From contig NC_016131.3 in NCBI RefSeq assembly GCF_000005505.3, positions 17,505,501-17,569,500 of the forward strand: DNA of 64,000 bases, written 5' to 3'. The notes beneath the pieces are model-generated. The model was not told the DNA's origin. It saw only the letters and a program-made list of their open reading frames with translations, and made no database searches. The position numbers were made by a program, and so were the translations under genes. Of this stretch, positions 32,752 to 45,015 are shown one piece after another. Origin of the DNA: Brachypodium distachyon (Eukaryota > Streptophyta > Magnoliopsida > Poales > Poaceae). Every line of letters begins with the position of its first letter. Position 1 is the stretch's first letter.

Positions 32752-33660
32752 GGCTAGTCAGGAAAAGAATCCTGTTCCAACTAAAGGATGGGAAGAACAA
32801 GAAGGTCATATGGTAGATGATGGTAATAGAAGGAGCAGCAGGAATGCAACTGATGACAAGGAAAACTATGGATAAAGCTATGGAGAGAGCGAAGATGAAG
32901 AACTTGGAGACTCAGAAAGAAACCTGAGGCGAGGAGGAAAATGATGGCTGGTTCTATTATCTTAAGAAGAGTGGTGATGGATATCTTAAGCAGGGTGTTT
33001 GGCTGGAATGTGGCTTAGGCGTTTGGAAGCTGGTTGAAGCTGCTGCACCTGTTAATGGTCATTTGCTGAACGGTGGTACTGGAATGTAATAAGTAGTCTG
33101 TTTCGCTTCTATTTCTGTTGTCCAGAAGTTACCTGGCAGCTGTTGTTTTTTACTTTCAGTCTACCTCTAAAACCCTGTGAACCTGTGTGATTTCTGTATG
33201 AAATCGGGGTGATGCCCTTGCTCTAAAAAAAGAAGTAAACATCCTGATGGTCTGTAATTGTGAATAGTATTGCTATTGTTATATACAAAAGATTGTTATT
33301 GCGGTAAATATACAAAAGAAATTGTAATGCTGTTGTTGCTATTTTAGATGACAACATCTTACTTTCTTTTGTGCAGCACTGCAGCTCACAGAATGCAAGC
33401 TTCTTTCCACAAAAGTTTGCAGATCCATAGTGCATCCCTACATGTACGCCTTCGATTATTTTTTTGGAATATTTTGAAACTTGTAAATGCACTGTTTTGT
33501 TTCAAAATAAAGAAATCACCAGATCAACTCAGGATCCAAAAGCAGGTGTCCAGTTTCAGTTTTCACCCACCCTTGCTTGCTGTAGTGCATTACCCGCTAG
33601 AATACCAACCTTTTTGCTTGGATTTTATGAATGTCCAAAACAGAAGGATATATGTTGTAA
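31975..33660. repeat. Two diverged copies of a block, about 1.6 kb apart
   Basis: CTTGCTTCAGTGCATCACTCGCTAGAATATC near 31992 corresponds to CTTGCTGTAGTGCATTACCCGCTAGAATACC near 33573. ATGAATGTCTAAAACAG (32113) corresponds to ATGAATGTCCAAAACAG (33627). A short inner copy of the first phrase is also present at 32040. Function unknown. Confidence 0.6.
32752..33089 (+). pseudogene. Possible gene remnant, family unrecognised
   Basis: After an acceptor-like GTATTGCACAG the sequence reads ASQEKNPVPTKGWEEQEG and onward to an early stop. A shifted frame from 32943 then gives 48 codons (DGWFYYLKKSGDGYLKQGVW and on) to a stop at 33087-33089. The Lys/Glu-rich text in alternating frames suggests a decayed exon rather than random DNA. 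It could instead be untranslated sequence of the upstream gene. Confidence 0.3.
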
Positions 33661-35363
33661 TTTATTTATTTCCAATCATTTCTCTTTTGCCATTAACAGA
33701 ACATTGCAGCATTTCGACGGGACAATGGCAGTCCTCCGTACCAACACTGACCGTTTTCAGTGCATCGTCCATTGGAAAAAAATCTAACGAGAACGCGTGC
33801 ATGGGATTTTCTGGGAAATTTAGCATTGCCTAAACCTCAGAAGAGAGGCCTGCCACGTTGACCGTTTGGTAAATTTTCAACGACGTTAGGTTTGTGCACG
33901 TCAATGCTTACTGGCCTAAACCATCATCATTTTTTAATTGCCCTTTTTGCTTGTTTGTTACTAGCAGAGTAATTTGAAGAAGGCGCAAGCAGGAAGAACT
34001 ATTATTGGCTCGTAGGCTATCTTGCCATTGTCGTCTGAAGCAGCATTCGGTTTAAGAACATCCTTTTGCCTAATCAGAAGCCAGAGCAGTTTACTGTTGG
34101 CCATGACAAAAACCAGGCCAAAAAAGAAAGATAGGGACGAGCATACATGTTTGGACCCAACAGTTCTGCACTAACTACTTACTAACTTCCCCATTAAGAT
34201 TTTGAGCCTTCCATTTCAGAACTCCAAACACAAATTCCCCAAACAAATCTTCGTCTCCCCCAAGCACACAAGTCGTGGCCAACCTTTCCAGTTCCACACA
34301 TCTTTAAATGATATAAACAAAACAGCAGCCATTATGCCGTGCACTTCTGAATTTAATTACCCAAGCAATTAGTCTGTAATAAGGAGTAATAGCCATGGGA
34401 AAAAGGGAGTAATAGCCAGTATCACCCTTATGAATTCCCTGTCCAAATAAAATGTGACTACTTTCTTTAATGGATAATACACTACGTTGTATTCTAGTAG
34501 AAAAATCCCCTAAAAAAAGTATTCTAGTAGAAAAAAATATGACTACTTTGGCTGCGTTCTTTCCGACTTCTATGAAAAGCTTCTCTGAGAAGCTGTCATC
34601 CCTGCTCATCAAATTTGGTCAGGCTCCAAACAAGTTTAGTCGATTGACCAAATTTGGCAGTCGGTTTCTCCGAGAAGCTAGATGGAGGGCAGCTTCCTGC
34701 AGAAGCCCTCTAAAGAATGGGGCCAAAGCTGGTCACCCTAGTCCAGTGATGATATGTACACCCATGTAGCGTGTGGTGCGAGTGGGATATCAATTTCTCG
34801 TGTGCGTCTTTCTTGTACTCAATAGAGCAATCTGTCGTAATCAATCTATTTCTGTGTGCGTTTTCCTTGTACTCAGGAGAGCAATCTAGCATAAACATCA
34901 CATGCCATGGGCGCACGCCACGGTCACGTAAAACGCATCTGTTTTCGATGATTTCACGGAGAAAATGGCCTTTTTCCCGAGTTATCCTCACGAAACCGTG
35001 CACACAATTAATTTCAACCATATCAAAAACTTTTTCTCTCATCGATCTTTCCTGTGTAGTACTACCAAACAAACATGATTTGCGCAAAGATATCGATCGA
35101 TGGGAGCCGAAAAGGAGCTTGTTAAGCAAAGGTTTTAGTCTAGCATGCAACCGGCGGCCGGGGGCAGGGCAAGCGCTCCCCCATATTTAATGGCGTCACC
35201 ACTTCCTCACGCCTCCAAACGTCTCCTTGCATCCCCATTCCTTCTTACATCTCCATATCACCATCATCATATATACCATCACCCCGATCATGTCATCTGC
35301 TTCTAGCTAGTAACGTGCAAATCAACCAAAACCCCAAGAGCTAGGCCAGGGTCGATCGAGCTC
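33090..35363. other. Intergenic region upstream of pectinesterase
   Basis: Apart from the repeat near 33600 nothing coding is supported. A short local duplication (GTATTCTAGTAGAAAAA at about 34490 and 34520) is present. The last few hundred bases should hold the pectinesterase promoter. Confidence 0.4.
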
Positions 35364-35370
35364 TATATAA
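35364..35370 (+). promoter_or_regulatory. TATA box of pectinesterase gene
   Basis: TATATAA lies about 109 bases before the pectinesterase ATG in a pyrimidine-rich plant promoter context, predicting a leader of roughly 75 bases. Confidence 0.65.
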
Positions 35371-35472
35371 TCCCCCGCTGTGCTCAGCTAAAGATTAAAG
35401 CACCAACAAAGCTCTTCTTCCCAATTCCCAAACCACTGCACGTGTGCTAGACTCGACCGATCACTGCCGTCC

Positions 35473-37876
35473 ATGGCGGCCGCGGCGCCGGGCAAGCAGC
35501 ACCGTTTCTTCCTCGCGCTCTTCGGCTTAATGATAACCCTGCTCTTCGCGCCGGTCGCCGTCTCCGGCGAGGGGTTCATCACGTGGGAGGACCTGGCCAT
35601 CCCTGCCATGTCCGCGGCGGGGGGGGCCCGCCGCGGCTTGCCGGCCGGAGCGCACTGGCCGGGCAGTACGGCGGCGGCGGCGGGGCCGGAGACGGAGACG
35701 ACGATCGTGGTGTCGCAGGACGGGACGGGGCACTCGAGGACGGTGCAGGGCGCCGTGGACATGGTGCCCGCCGGCAACGCCCGGCGCGTCAAGATCCTCA
35801 TCAGGCCCGGCGTCTACAGGTGATTGCATCGATCGACGAAGAACTGCTGCTGCTGCTTCAATTCTCCCTCGTCGTAGTAACTGCCTTCCAGAGTTAATGG
35901 CCATTAACTTTAATTCTTCGTTCCTTCTTACTAGCTTCTGAAAAAAGGCCAGTTCAGTTCCGGGCTCTGTGTGTTTGCTACATCCGCCTAGCTTAGCAGC
36001 TTTGCTGCCAGTAGCAACTTCCCATTTTTATCTCTGTCTTGTTGCGAAACTGGAGTATACTACACGTAGGCTTCTAAATTTGTACTAGCTAGCTAGTTCC
36101 TACATTGTGTTGCATGCAAGGTGTTAACGCTTTGGACTAGTGGAAAGCTTAACTAGGTGGGGGATTGATCTGATGGATGCAGGGAGAAGGTGACGGTGCC
36201 GATCACGAAGCCGTTCGTGTCGCTGATCGGCATGGGGACGGGGCGCACGGTGATCACTTGGAACTCCCGGGCGTCCGACATGGACACGACGGGCCACCAG
36301 GTCGGCACCTTCTACTCCGCCTCCGTCGCCGTCGAAGCTGACTACTTCTGCGCCAGCCACCTCACCTTCGAGGTACTTATTACACATGATCAATTGGCCG
36401 AATTTATCTGCACACCAAAATGTGGTATGCTCAAAGAAGCGCAATGCGATCGGTGGGTGCAGAACTCGGCACCGGCGGCGCCGCCGGGGGCGGTGGGGCA
36501 GCAGGCGGTGGCGCTGCGGCTGTCGGGAGACAAGACGATGCTGTACAGGTGCAGGATACTGGGGGCGCAGGACACGCTCTTCGACAACATCGGCAGGCAC
36601 TACCTCTACGACTGCGACATCCAGGGCTCCATCGACTTCATCTTCGGGAACGCCAGGTCCCTCTACCAGGTATGTACGGGGCAAAGATCCCCAAGATTTC
36701 TCATCTCGTCCGTCCAAACGTTCCCCTGCATTTGGGTGTCCGTTTTTTTATTTATTTTGTGTGTGTGTGGGTTAATTTTTGTTTAACAATTTGGTCATGT
36801 TTGGTAGGGATTGGTTGTTCCTTCACCCTATTCTGCTCTCCCCCTAGGCTGCTATTTGTATGTTGATTTTGTGCCACCTTGCCATTTTCGTGTCTTCTCT
36901 TCCCTCCATTCCATGGACCATTGCTAGTTCAATTCTTTGGTCGTTGCATTGCTGGGTTGCTGTCAAGAATTCGCAGCTCTGGCTTCCACCAACCCCGCCA
37001 TTCCGTTCCATTTCTTACAGCAAACATGGCTTTGACACTTGGTCCTCTCACTTTCTAACGTGTATATGCTCTGTATTCACAATTGAGGCCCATAGCTTTG
37101 CACATAGCTAGATTAGTCACAACAGCTCAGTGGGATCAGGTAGCTAACTACTTAGCCCCCGCACAATGCTCCAATTCTCTTGCACAAATCCGTGCTCAGA
37201 CCTTCCGTGGTCACACTCACACACTATCTTCGTACTCTCCTCGCAACTGTCGCAGACGTGTCGGCGAATGCGACGTTACACGCTGCAAAAACAAAAGTTT
37301 GTTCTTTCACAATTTGGCAATACGAACTTATTCGAGTTTGTGTGTTGTTTGATGTGACCTGACCGAAGAAGGGAAACCCATACATGTGCGCAGGGTTGCA
37401 GGCTGCACGCGGTGGCGACGAGCTACGGCGCGATCGCTGCGTCGCAGCGGAGCTCGGCGACGGAGGAGTCCGGGTTCTCGTTCGTGGGTTGCCGGCTGAC
37501 GGGTTCCGGCATGCTCTACCTTGGCCGCGCCTGGGGCAAGTACGCCCGCGTCGTCTACTCCTTGTGCGACCTCAGCGGCATCGTCGTGCCCCAGGGATGG
37601 AGCGACTGGGGCGACCGCGCACGCACCAAGTACGTTTTCATTTCCGGGACTTGTCCGTTTTACTTTATGGGGGCTGAAATCTGAGGGAAAGTGACATGGG
37701 TTTTTGTTGGTTTTGGGCGGCATGGCAGGACGGTGCTGTTCGGGGAGTACAACTGCAAGGGGCCCGGGGCGAGCTCACGGGAGAGGGTGCCGTGGTCAAG
37801 GGCGCTCACCTACCAGGAGGCCCTCCCTTTCCTCGGGAGAGACTTCATCAATGGCGAACAGTGGCTCAGGCTGTAG
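35473..37876 (+). CDS. Pectinesterase (pectin methylesterase) without inhibitor domain
   Basis: Exons 35473-35819, 36183-36372, 36463-36669, 37394-37629 and 37729-37876 join in phase to 375 residues. The enzyme removes methyl esters from cell-wall homogalacturonan. A hydrophobic segment at about 11-30 (FFLALFGLMITLLFAPVAVS) is a secretion signal. Family blocks are complete and in order: GVYREKV (about 113), QAVALR with Gln193, AQDTL with the acid/base Asp216, IDFIFGN with the nucleophile Asp237, and YLGRAWG with Arg293 and Trp295. The N-terminal PMEI pro-region of many plant enzymes is absent, so this is the short type. Between signal and domain is a low-complexity Gly/Ala/Pro stretch. All catalytic residues are present, so activity is expected. 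Intron 3 (724 bp) is the longest. Confidence 0.95.
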
Positions 37877-38701
37877 AAACATAGATGTAAAGCCCATGGA
37901 AAATTCCTTCAGATTGCTATTCTATTAATCTCCTGCAGATAATGTAAAACATAGTGGCGGCGGCGATGAGCTGACATGTAATTAACAAACTTGGCATAGC
38001 ATGTGGGAAATGAGATTTGTTGTTGGGCGTGTCAATCATAGCATCCCACCAGACGAGACTCTCCCCTCGAGAGTTTGCATGGACCAAGGAAGGAACATCA
38101 GGCCTAACATAACGGAAAATGATGAGATCATGGGCATGGATGGATGGGGTTGGCAACCGGTGCATAATTTGACTTCAGAGTTCAGGATGCCAGAAATAGG
38201 CTTTGCACATTTTGGCAGGGAAAAAAATCCACTCATTCTGCTGCTCCTTCAGAAGAGATAAAAGCATGCGCAGCTGCAGTTCCATAGGAGAATGAATCAT
38301 GCCGTGGAACCGCTGAAATCATTGCAGCTCTTGAATGCAGGACATCAAACAGCCACACTTCAAGCACAAGCAAATTGGGACAAAGAATGTTGCTTCTTCA
38401 CAAACAGATGGGTGATCTGTGCTACTCCAGGATTAAATTGAGGCAAAGATCGACCAGACTGCTATACAATATGACTGCCAGGGGTAATATTTTGTCTGCA
38501 ATCCGCGTAACTGCTAACAGATATATGAGAGAACTAGGAGAAATACAGAAACTAGCAAAAATACGCGTTTACTGAGACGTGAAGTCCACGGTTACTCTCT
38601 GCTATCAGCCAACCTAGTAAAAAACCCTGCACTGGGGTTACATTCGCCATATCTATAGCTATGTACATAAAAGTCTAATATGAGGTCGAACTTCCCAGAC
38701 T
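37877..38701. other. Convergent 3' flanks of pectinesterase and BAH-Agenet genes
   Basis: Two genes converge here and their 3' UTRs must end in this 825-bp interval. No AATAAA could be assigned confidently for either. No other gene is seen. Confidence 0.4.
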
Positions 38702-41700
38702 TCACGGCTTGCCAGCATCTACGTCTACGCCTACTTCCCCGTTGCAGTCCTGTCCATCATCATCATCGACCCTAGGCCGTTTCCCTAATACTGTGTTCTT
38801 GTCATCTTCTACAGAAGCTGAGGCCTTATCGGTCAACCTGAACACTTCTTCGTCGCAGTGCTGTTCAGCGTTATTGTCCCCAGACTGCTTCCCTAATTGT
38901 GCCTGCTTCTCAATGTCTACAGAAACAGAGGCCGCAGTCAAACTGGAAACTTGCCCATTGCACTTCTGATCAGCAGCATCGTCCCTAGGCCGCTTCCCCA
39001 ATATTGTTTCCTTTTCATCGTCTGCATCAGCAGAGGCTTTATTAGTTAAACTGGATTCTTGCCCATTGCACTTCTGTTCAGCATCGTCATCCCTGGGCCG
39101 CTTCCCTAATATCGTTTGCTTTTCATCATTTACAACAGCAGAGGGTTTATCAGTCAAACTAAATGCTTGCCCATTGCAGTTCTGTTCAGCATCATCGTCC
39201 CGAGGCCGCTTCCCTACTATTGTTTGATTTTCATCCTCTACAGCAGCAGAGGATTTGTTCAAACTGGGCGCCTGCCCATTGCAGTTCTGTTCAGCATCTT
39301 TGTCCTTCCCTAATATTGTTTGATTTTTATCCTCTACAGCAGCAGAGGAATTGTCAGTCAAACCGGGCGCTTGCCCATTGCAGTTCTGTTCAGCGTCATC
39401 GTCCTTCGTTTGATTTTTATCCTCTACAGCAGCAGAGGATTTGTCAGTCAAACTGGGCGCTTGCCCATTGCAGTTCTGCTCAGCATCATCGTCCTTCTCT
39501 AATATCGTTTGATTTTCATGCTCCACAGCAGCAGAAGCTTTATCAGTTAAACGCACATCAGTTTGCATATCAGTTCCTGTTTCTTCCCCATTGCAGTCCT
39601 GTTCAGCATCTTCATCCCTAGGCCGCTTCCCTAATATTGTTTGCTTCACATCCTCGATACAAGCATATTCTTTATCCATCAAACTGACCTCAGTTTGTGT
39701 ATCAACTCCTGTCTGTTTATCTCCACCGGAGTTTGCTTGCACAGCTTCCAGCTCTTGTTCAGGCCTTGCAGAATTGACAGAGCCTAAACCACCAGTGGAC
39801 GTCACAATATCAAGTTGCCTCATCTGGACACCAACCGAAGGTATTCTCGATAGCACAGCTGGTTTCCTTTCTATAGATACCCAGCGGCTCTTGACCCAAT
39901 CTTTCGAAATTCTTGTGTCATTTAGCTGGCATACCCGAAAAAAGTTTTCACCTGGAACAATAATAGAAATGTCAGCACCTTCATTTTATTGCAACTTGCA
40001 CAAGTAACTTGAGGAAATACATTTGGAATACGAGTACACCTGCTTGCTTATTTCTATGACATGAGTATTACCAAGATAACATTCTTTCTACATCTAATGG
40101 ATTGCTTCCACATATTTGCAAGCAATTCTACTACATACTGTTTCTATAGATAATAGTGTATATATAACTACTGCGAAATAGATACTTCTGGAATTCACAT
40201 ACTAATTAATACCTTAACTGAAGCAAAATATTTAGAGTTAAATTCCATTGTGTGCCCCAAATTCTACAGTCATATCATACGGAACAGATGGGTCTCAACA
40301 CAATAATGTGCAATCCTCAGTTCCTCACGATTCAATTAATGCCAAAGAATTGCGGTAGTAATCCCCCCCCCCCCCCCTCACACACACCCACCCATTCCCC
40401 GCAACAATAATTGTGTCATCTGATACAGAGTAACATGGAGAAAACATCCAAAAATCCAGGCACAAGTTGAACGGTAACTAGGAAAGTATTCCATTTTGTT
40501 GGATACAGTATGATTATCCATCATCGTAGTGTGTTACATATAGATTAAACTAAATCGAGTGAATGGAGTATAAAAGTTCAATCTAGAATTCTAGATTTTT
40601 TGTGGGATATAGCGTGATACAATATGATTATCCGTAAATCGCAGCATATTTCCTACACCTAAGGAACCTAGCTATAGAGGAAAACGACACCCTGTACCTG
40701 AACCATTTAGATTTTATTCTCTTAGTTTATGTATTACACAAACATTTTATCACGACAAAGTTTCGTATTCCGTAGGCAGTCAGCAAGCAAAGAGAAAGAA
40801 TGGGAAAACACCATTTCAGCAAGGAAAAGCACCTGGAAAATATATTTGCAGGCTATCAGGTGAAATGGAATCTGTACTGACTACAACTCCTTCCCACCAG
40901 CCGCTAAACTGCCAGACATCAACAGCAGTTCCAGGTAAAAGAGCAGTGTCATCCATCAAAGTATGTTGTTGAGGACGTGGCCTAATTCTGAGCCGGCCTG
41001 CGCATCTCAGTCCAAGTTTATCAGGAAGAGCCAATGCAGAGGCAGGTACCCGCTCCTACAGAGAAGTATAAAAGATTTAATTGACACAGCAAGAAATAAC
41101 ATCATCCGTCAAGTATATCCTTGTGCAGAGAAAACACAATAGATCATGACATTGGGGATAATAAAAGGAGTAAGAAGATGCCAAAAATTATGATATACTT
41201 TCCCTTTCTTAAATGCATAATTCAACTTGAAACTCATACTAAGATCAGTTAGCCATACCTCCAGTCTACCACAGTCATCAGCATTCTGGAGATCATCATA
41301 TTGAATCTTAAGCTTGTTATGACTAGTACATGGCTTGAGAACCGTACACCTGAACCAGCAGCCTACAATGCCACTGTCCTGAGACAAAACCTCTATCTTG
41401 TCGCCAACATTGTAGGTTGGCATAGGCTCATTCTGGGGCCCTATAAACTTAACTGAGAGATGTTTTCCGGGAGATTGTTTACTAGGTTTCTGATAAGATG
41501 GCATGGAGCCTGCTTGTGGGCCTCTGCAGATTTTGGTACCCAAACATTTTGAATAAAGTCTCTCATACTGCTTTGAAAACTTAGTCTTCCCAGGTGTGCA
41601 ATGTTTAACTGCCCTTGTGGTATCAGAACCATCCTTTTCTTGCTCAGGTGAAACTTTCAAGGCCAAAACAGCAGCTTGACTAAAATATCCACGCAATGTT

Positions 41701-44700
41701 CTCAAGTCAAAATGCTTAAATTTATTTTTACTGTACTGGCGGAAGCAGAAACGGATTCCCACCAAAGAACAATTTGGCAATGTGTCAGCATAGTTTTCAT
41801 AATGCTCGGGAGTTAAAACCGTTGCAATATCATCGACACACTCCACGCTGATTACTTGAGAATAAGCAGTGATGAAAACTTCGCAAGGATGAGGAGCAGG
41901 AGGAGGTATTGCGCAAGCAAATTCCTGGTTTTGATGAAACCATCGCACTTTGACCTTCTTATGTCCCTTCTTATCTTCATACATATCCTCCAGGTATGCA
42001 AGATAGCGAGTTTCTTCCTCTGACATGACAAGCACAAAAGAGTGGGTCTGCAAAATGGGACGTCATTTAAAATAAAATAAAAAATTATGGGCAACTAGGT
42101 GTACAGATAGTCATAACAAAACTTACAGATATTGTGGTCCCGTTACGAGAAAAGGCCTTATAGTGGTGAAGCTGCTTACTACAAGTCCAGAACGGACCAG
42201 ACCACATAATATCTGAACTGCAAGTTGTCCCCTAACAACATAATTCAAAAATTATCAACATGTTCAAGAAAGAAGCAGAGAAATAATATGCAAAGTTATA
42301 AGTGAAATCATACCACATTGTGACACACAAAGCTACCAGTTTCACTGTATCCATCTAAACCGATGCTGTTGCCCACTCGAGGTCCAAATTTTGAAAAATC
42401 TGAAATGAACAAGTAATACTATGATGATGATATTAAATATCCGTACCACTTCGGCACAAACTAAAACAAAATAATACAGATGATGATCATACAAGTTAAA
42501 TGTGTATATGCTGAACTGAAATGACCTGACATGCAATCTAAACATTACAGGGTAAGAAATGCAACAATGCAAAGAAGAACTCTTAAGGATATGAAGCAGC
42601 AGCAGTTCATAGAGACCCGTTTTGTTCCAATGGTATTGTTATCTATTAATATTTTTTTACAAAGAACTCGAGTCGCACCCTGGCATACATATTAAAAATA
42701 TTGATATTAAGCAGGCTCGGCTTGTCTTTTTCTCTCAATGACGTATTGTTTTTTCCCCAATCCAATCAAAGATGCTCAAATGGCATTATATACCTGACAA
42801 TTTGTTCTTATTCTGATGGGAAAAGTATACGTGACTAATTTTATCCAACCCATCATCACTCCTATTACTGCAAGTGCAGATATGATTGATAGAAAGCATG
42901 CCTGGTCTATATCTTCTGCGGCAAATGAATCAAAATAGTTTATGAAGTATGATTGAATCTTAACTAGTATGGAGATGCTAGCAGACACAGGAGTCATCTC
43001 AAATGAGGTGGTGCAGACTGAGCGTTGGTGATCCAGGGATGAACAGCCAGGACTCGAGTGGGGTTAAAGCCCTCAGCTGTTGCCAGGTAGTCCTTGGTGT
43101 GCAAGTTAGTGCTTGGTATTCTGGGTTATTGTTAGCTGTTGATTGGTGATTTGAGCTCCGCTAATCTGCCATGTTGTCATGATGTGTAGTTTCTGTTAGC
43201 ACTTAAATACTTCTCTTGCAAACTGGAGTCCCCTGTCATTATATAAGACCTCTGTGTGGCTTTCTATTTAAAATTAGACCATGATGGTCTTTCCTCTAAA
43301 GACACTAGTATGAGATTTGTCTTAATGTGCAAACTGGAATGACCCCATATGGTCTATGCTTTTGTTCTATACTTCTAAAGTTCCTGAAGAGGAGATTTAA
43401 ATTAGATGAGTCTGGTACTTTAAACCCTAGTGTTGATTAAAAGATATTCTCAGTGGCTGGTACTACTATAATTTTGCATATAACAACACGCAGACTGTCT
43501 CAACCTTCATCTGCTTTCACAATTTGAATTTTGCGCTTCACCATATGGGTGCTTATTGCCAGTTTCTAAAACTCAGCAAGTCCATGAACTAGTAACTATA
43601 TAAGTGTATAATCTTGCATCCATGCATTTATGTTGGTATGATTGTTACTTGTTAGTGCATAATCAAGAGGTTTCCAGTTTTGCCAAACTGTAAAAGTTGG
43701 GAATGGAAATGCATACTTCTCCCCATTCCCAGTTGGAAAATGATGGTGGAAGGACTCAAATGAGTGTCTATAAAGTGCAACAGAAACCATGTTATCACAT
43801 ATCCCACGTTAACAGCAACCCAACAGATAAATACATAAACAAACACAGCAACAAGTGGTTACTCAAATATTACACTACTGAATGTTACTTCAGTTAGGGC
43901 ATATGAATGCTACTCCCTCCGTTCCGATTTGTTGGGCCGATCTCCCTGGCGTCCCGATTTCAGATAGATAGGCCGATCTCCCCGATTCCCTCGTACGAGC
44001 CTCGCGTCTCCCTTTTTTCTCGTAACTGAAGGGGGCCTTTAATTCGGGATTTCAGGAAGAGGAAACGCCCGCGTACGCTCTTTATTGGAGTACTCTCCCA
44101 CGTACGAAGCCCTTTCTCTTTATTTTTCCCACAGCAGCACAGCGCCATACAATGCTTCAGGGGTACAATCTGCAAGTAGATTTTTTTGCGATTTTTCTGT
44201 TAAGCCTGCAGTTAATGATGCGCGAGGTGGGAGTCTGCCTTGGTTACCCTGATCTGAGAGATCAGCCCAACAAACCGGAACGGAGGGAGTACAAATGTAA
44301 TTTTTGGTCAAAGATTGGCATAAAATTCCGTGCGGACCTTATAAACCCGGACAGAGGGAGTACCATATTTCATTTTGAGATAAAATTGGACAGAAGGTCC
44401 TCAACCTTGCCATTTAGGTCTATTAATTTGCATTACACTCTGCCATGCACTTGAAGATTTGAACATGCTTATTGCATCTAAGCAAAACAGGCTTCGGTAC
44501 CAAGATGTGGTAAACTATGCACACAAGATTTCTAGACATTCATATATAACTGGAAAGGTATATTCATGTAAGTTGACTAATACCATCATGAGGTTCCAGA
44601 AACACTGAACAGAACAACATGTTAAACTAACTAAATAATAATGGATTGAGGTAATACTTGGTGGCAAAACGAATTAATGCATTGAGTGCTATGAGCAAAG

Positions 44701-45015
44701 AAGGTGAGAGTTACTTGATGCGAGGGTCTTCGCTGGAAGGAAGGACTCAAGCCAATCCACCACCTCACGGCGCGAGCGCCACTTGCGCGCAAACATCCCC
44801 TGCCCGCCATCAACACCACCGAATCCCTGCGGCCCATGGAAGTCTTCTGACACGACGTAGAGCATGTGGCGCAGGCTCCGCTCCGTGCCCACGACTGCGA
44901 GGTGCGACACACCATCGGCGTCCTCCAGATAGTAATGCACGACGCGGCTGCCCCTCTCCTGAGACAGGAACTCCTCCCTCCACCTCACGAACTCCGGGCC
45001 GTCCTCCCTCGCCAT
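38702..45015 (-). CDS. BAH and tandem Agenet domain chromatin protein with repeat tail
   Basis: Exons 45015-44715, 42399-42314, 42231-42127, 42047-41259, 41055-40833 and 39951-38702 join in phase to 917 residues. The N-terminal module (FVRWREEFLSQERGSRVVHY) is typical of plant BAH-Agenet proteins. A BAH domain spans about residues 145-285 (SFVLVMSEEETRYLAYLEDM, VKVRWFHQNQEF, then HPCEVFITAYSQVISVECVD). Two Agenet/Tudor-like modules follow: YNVGDKIEVLSQDSGIVGCW at about 375-430 and GTAVDVWQFSGWWEGVVVST at about 465-525. Such proteins read histone marks; At1g68580 is a remembered Arabidopsis counterpart. From about residue 590 the last exon is a tandem array of about 35-residue units alternating KRPR with an acidic DDDAEQ-CNG block. 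The start at 45015 was preferred over an in-frame ATG at 45066 because homologues begin MA-x-x-GP-x-F. Intron 1 (2.3 kb) carries a large MITE. Confidence 0.88.
38730..39640 (-). repeat. Coding minisatellite of about 105 bp, nine to ten copies
   Basis: On the plus strand a phrase like GCCCATTGCAGTTCTGTTCA recurs about every 90-120 bases from 38740 to 39600. Translated on the minus strand each unit gives the pattern ILGKRPRDDDAEQ-(N/K)CNGQ...LT(D/N)K-SA-VED-(E/K)Q. Five units keep KRPR; others have lost it through in-frame deletions. The reading frame is open throughout. Confidence 0.92.
43913..44289. mobile_element. Large Stowaway-like MITE (377 bp) in intron 1
   Basis: The termini CTCCCTCCGTTCCGATTTG and, reverse-complemented, CTCCCTCCGTTCCGGTTTG match over about 24 bp and are flanked by TA on both sides. 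The element is three times longer than the other copies and GC-richer inside. There is no transposase ORF. A partial second element, ending GACAGAGGGAG at about 44361, abuts its right side. Confidence 0.85.

Noticed and set aside
40360..40380. Poly-C run and other homopolymer tracts (also near 26245, 58110 and 59575)
   Set aside because: Simple homopolymers common in plant introns and intergenic DNA; could also carry assembly length errors.
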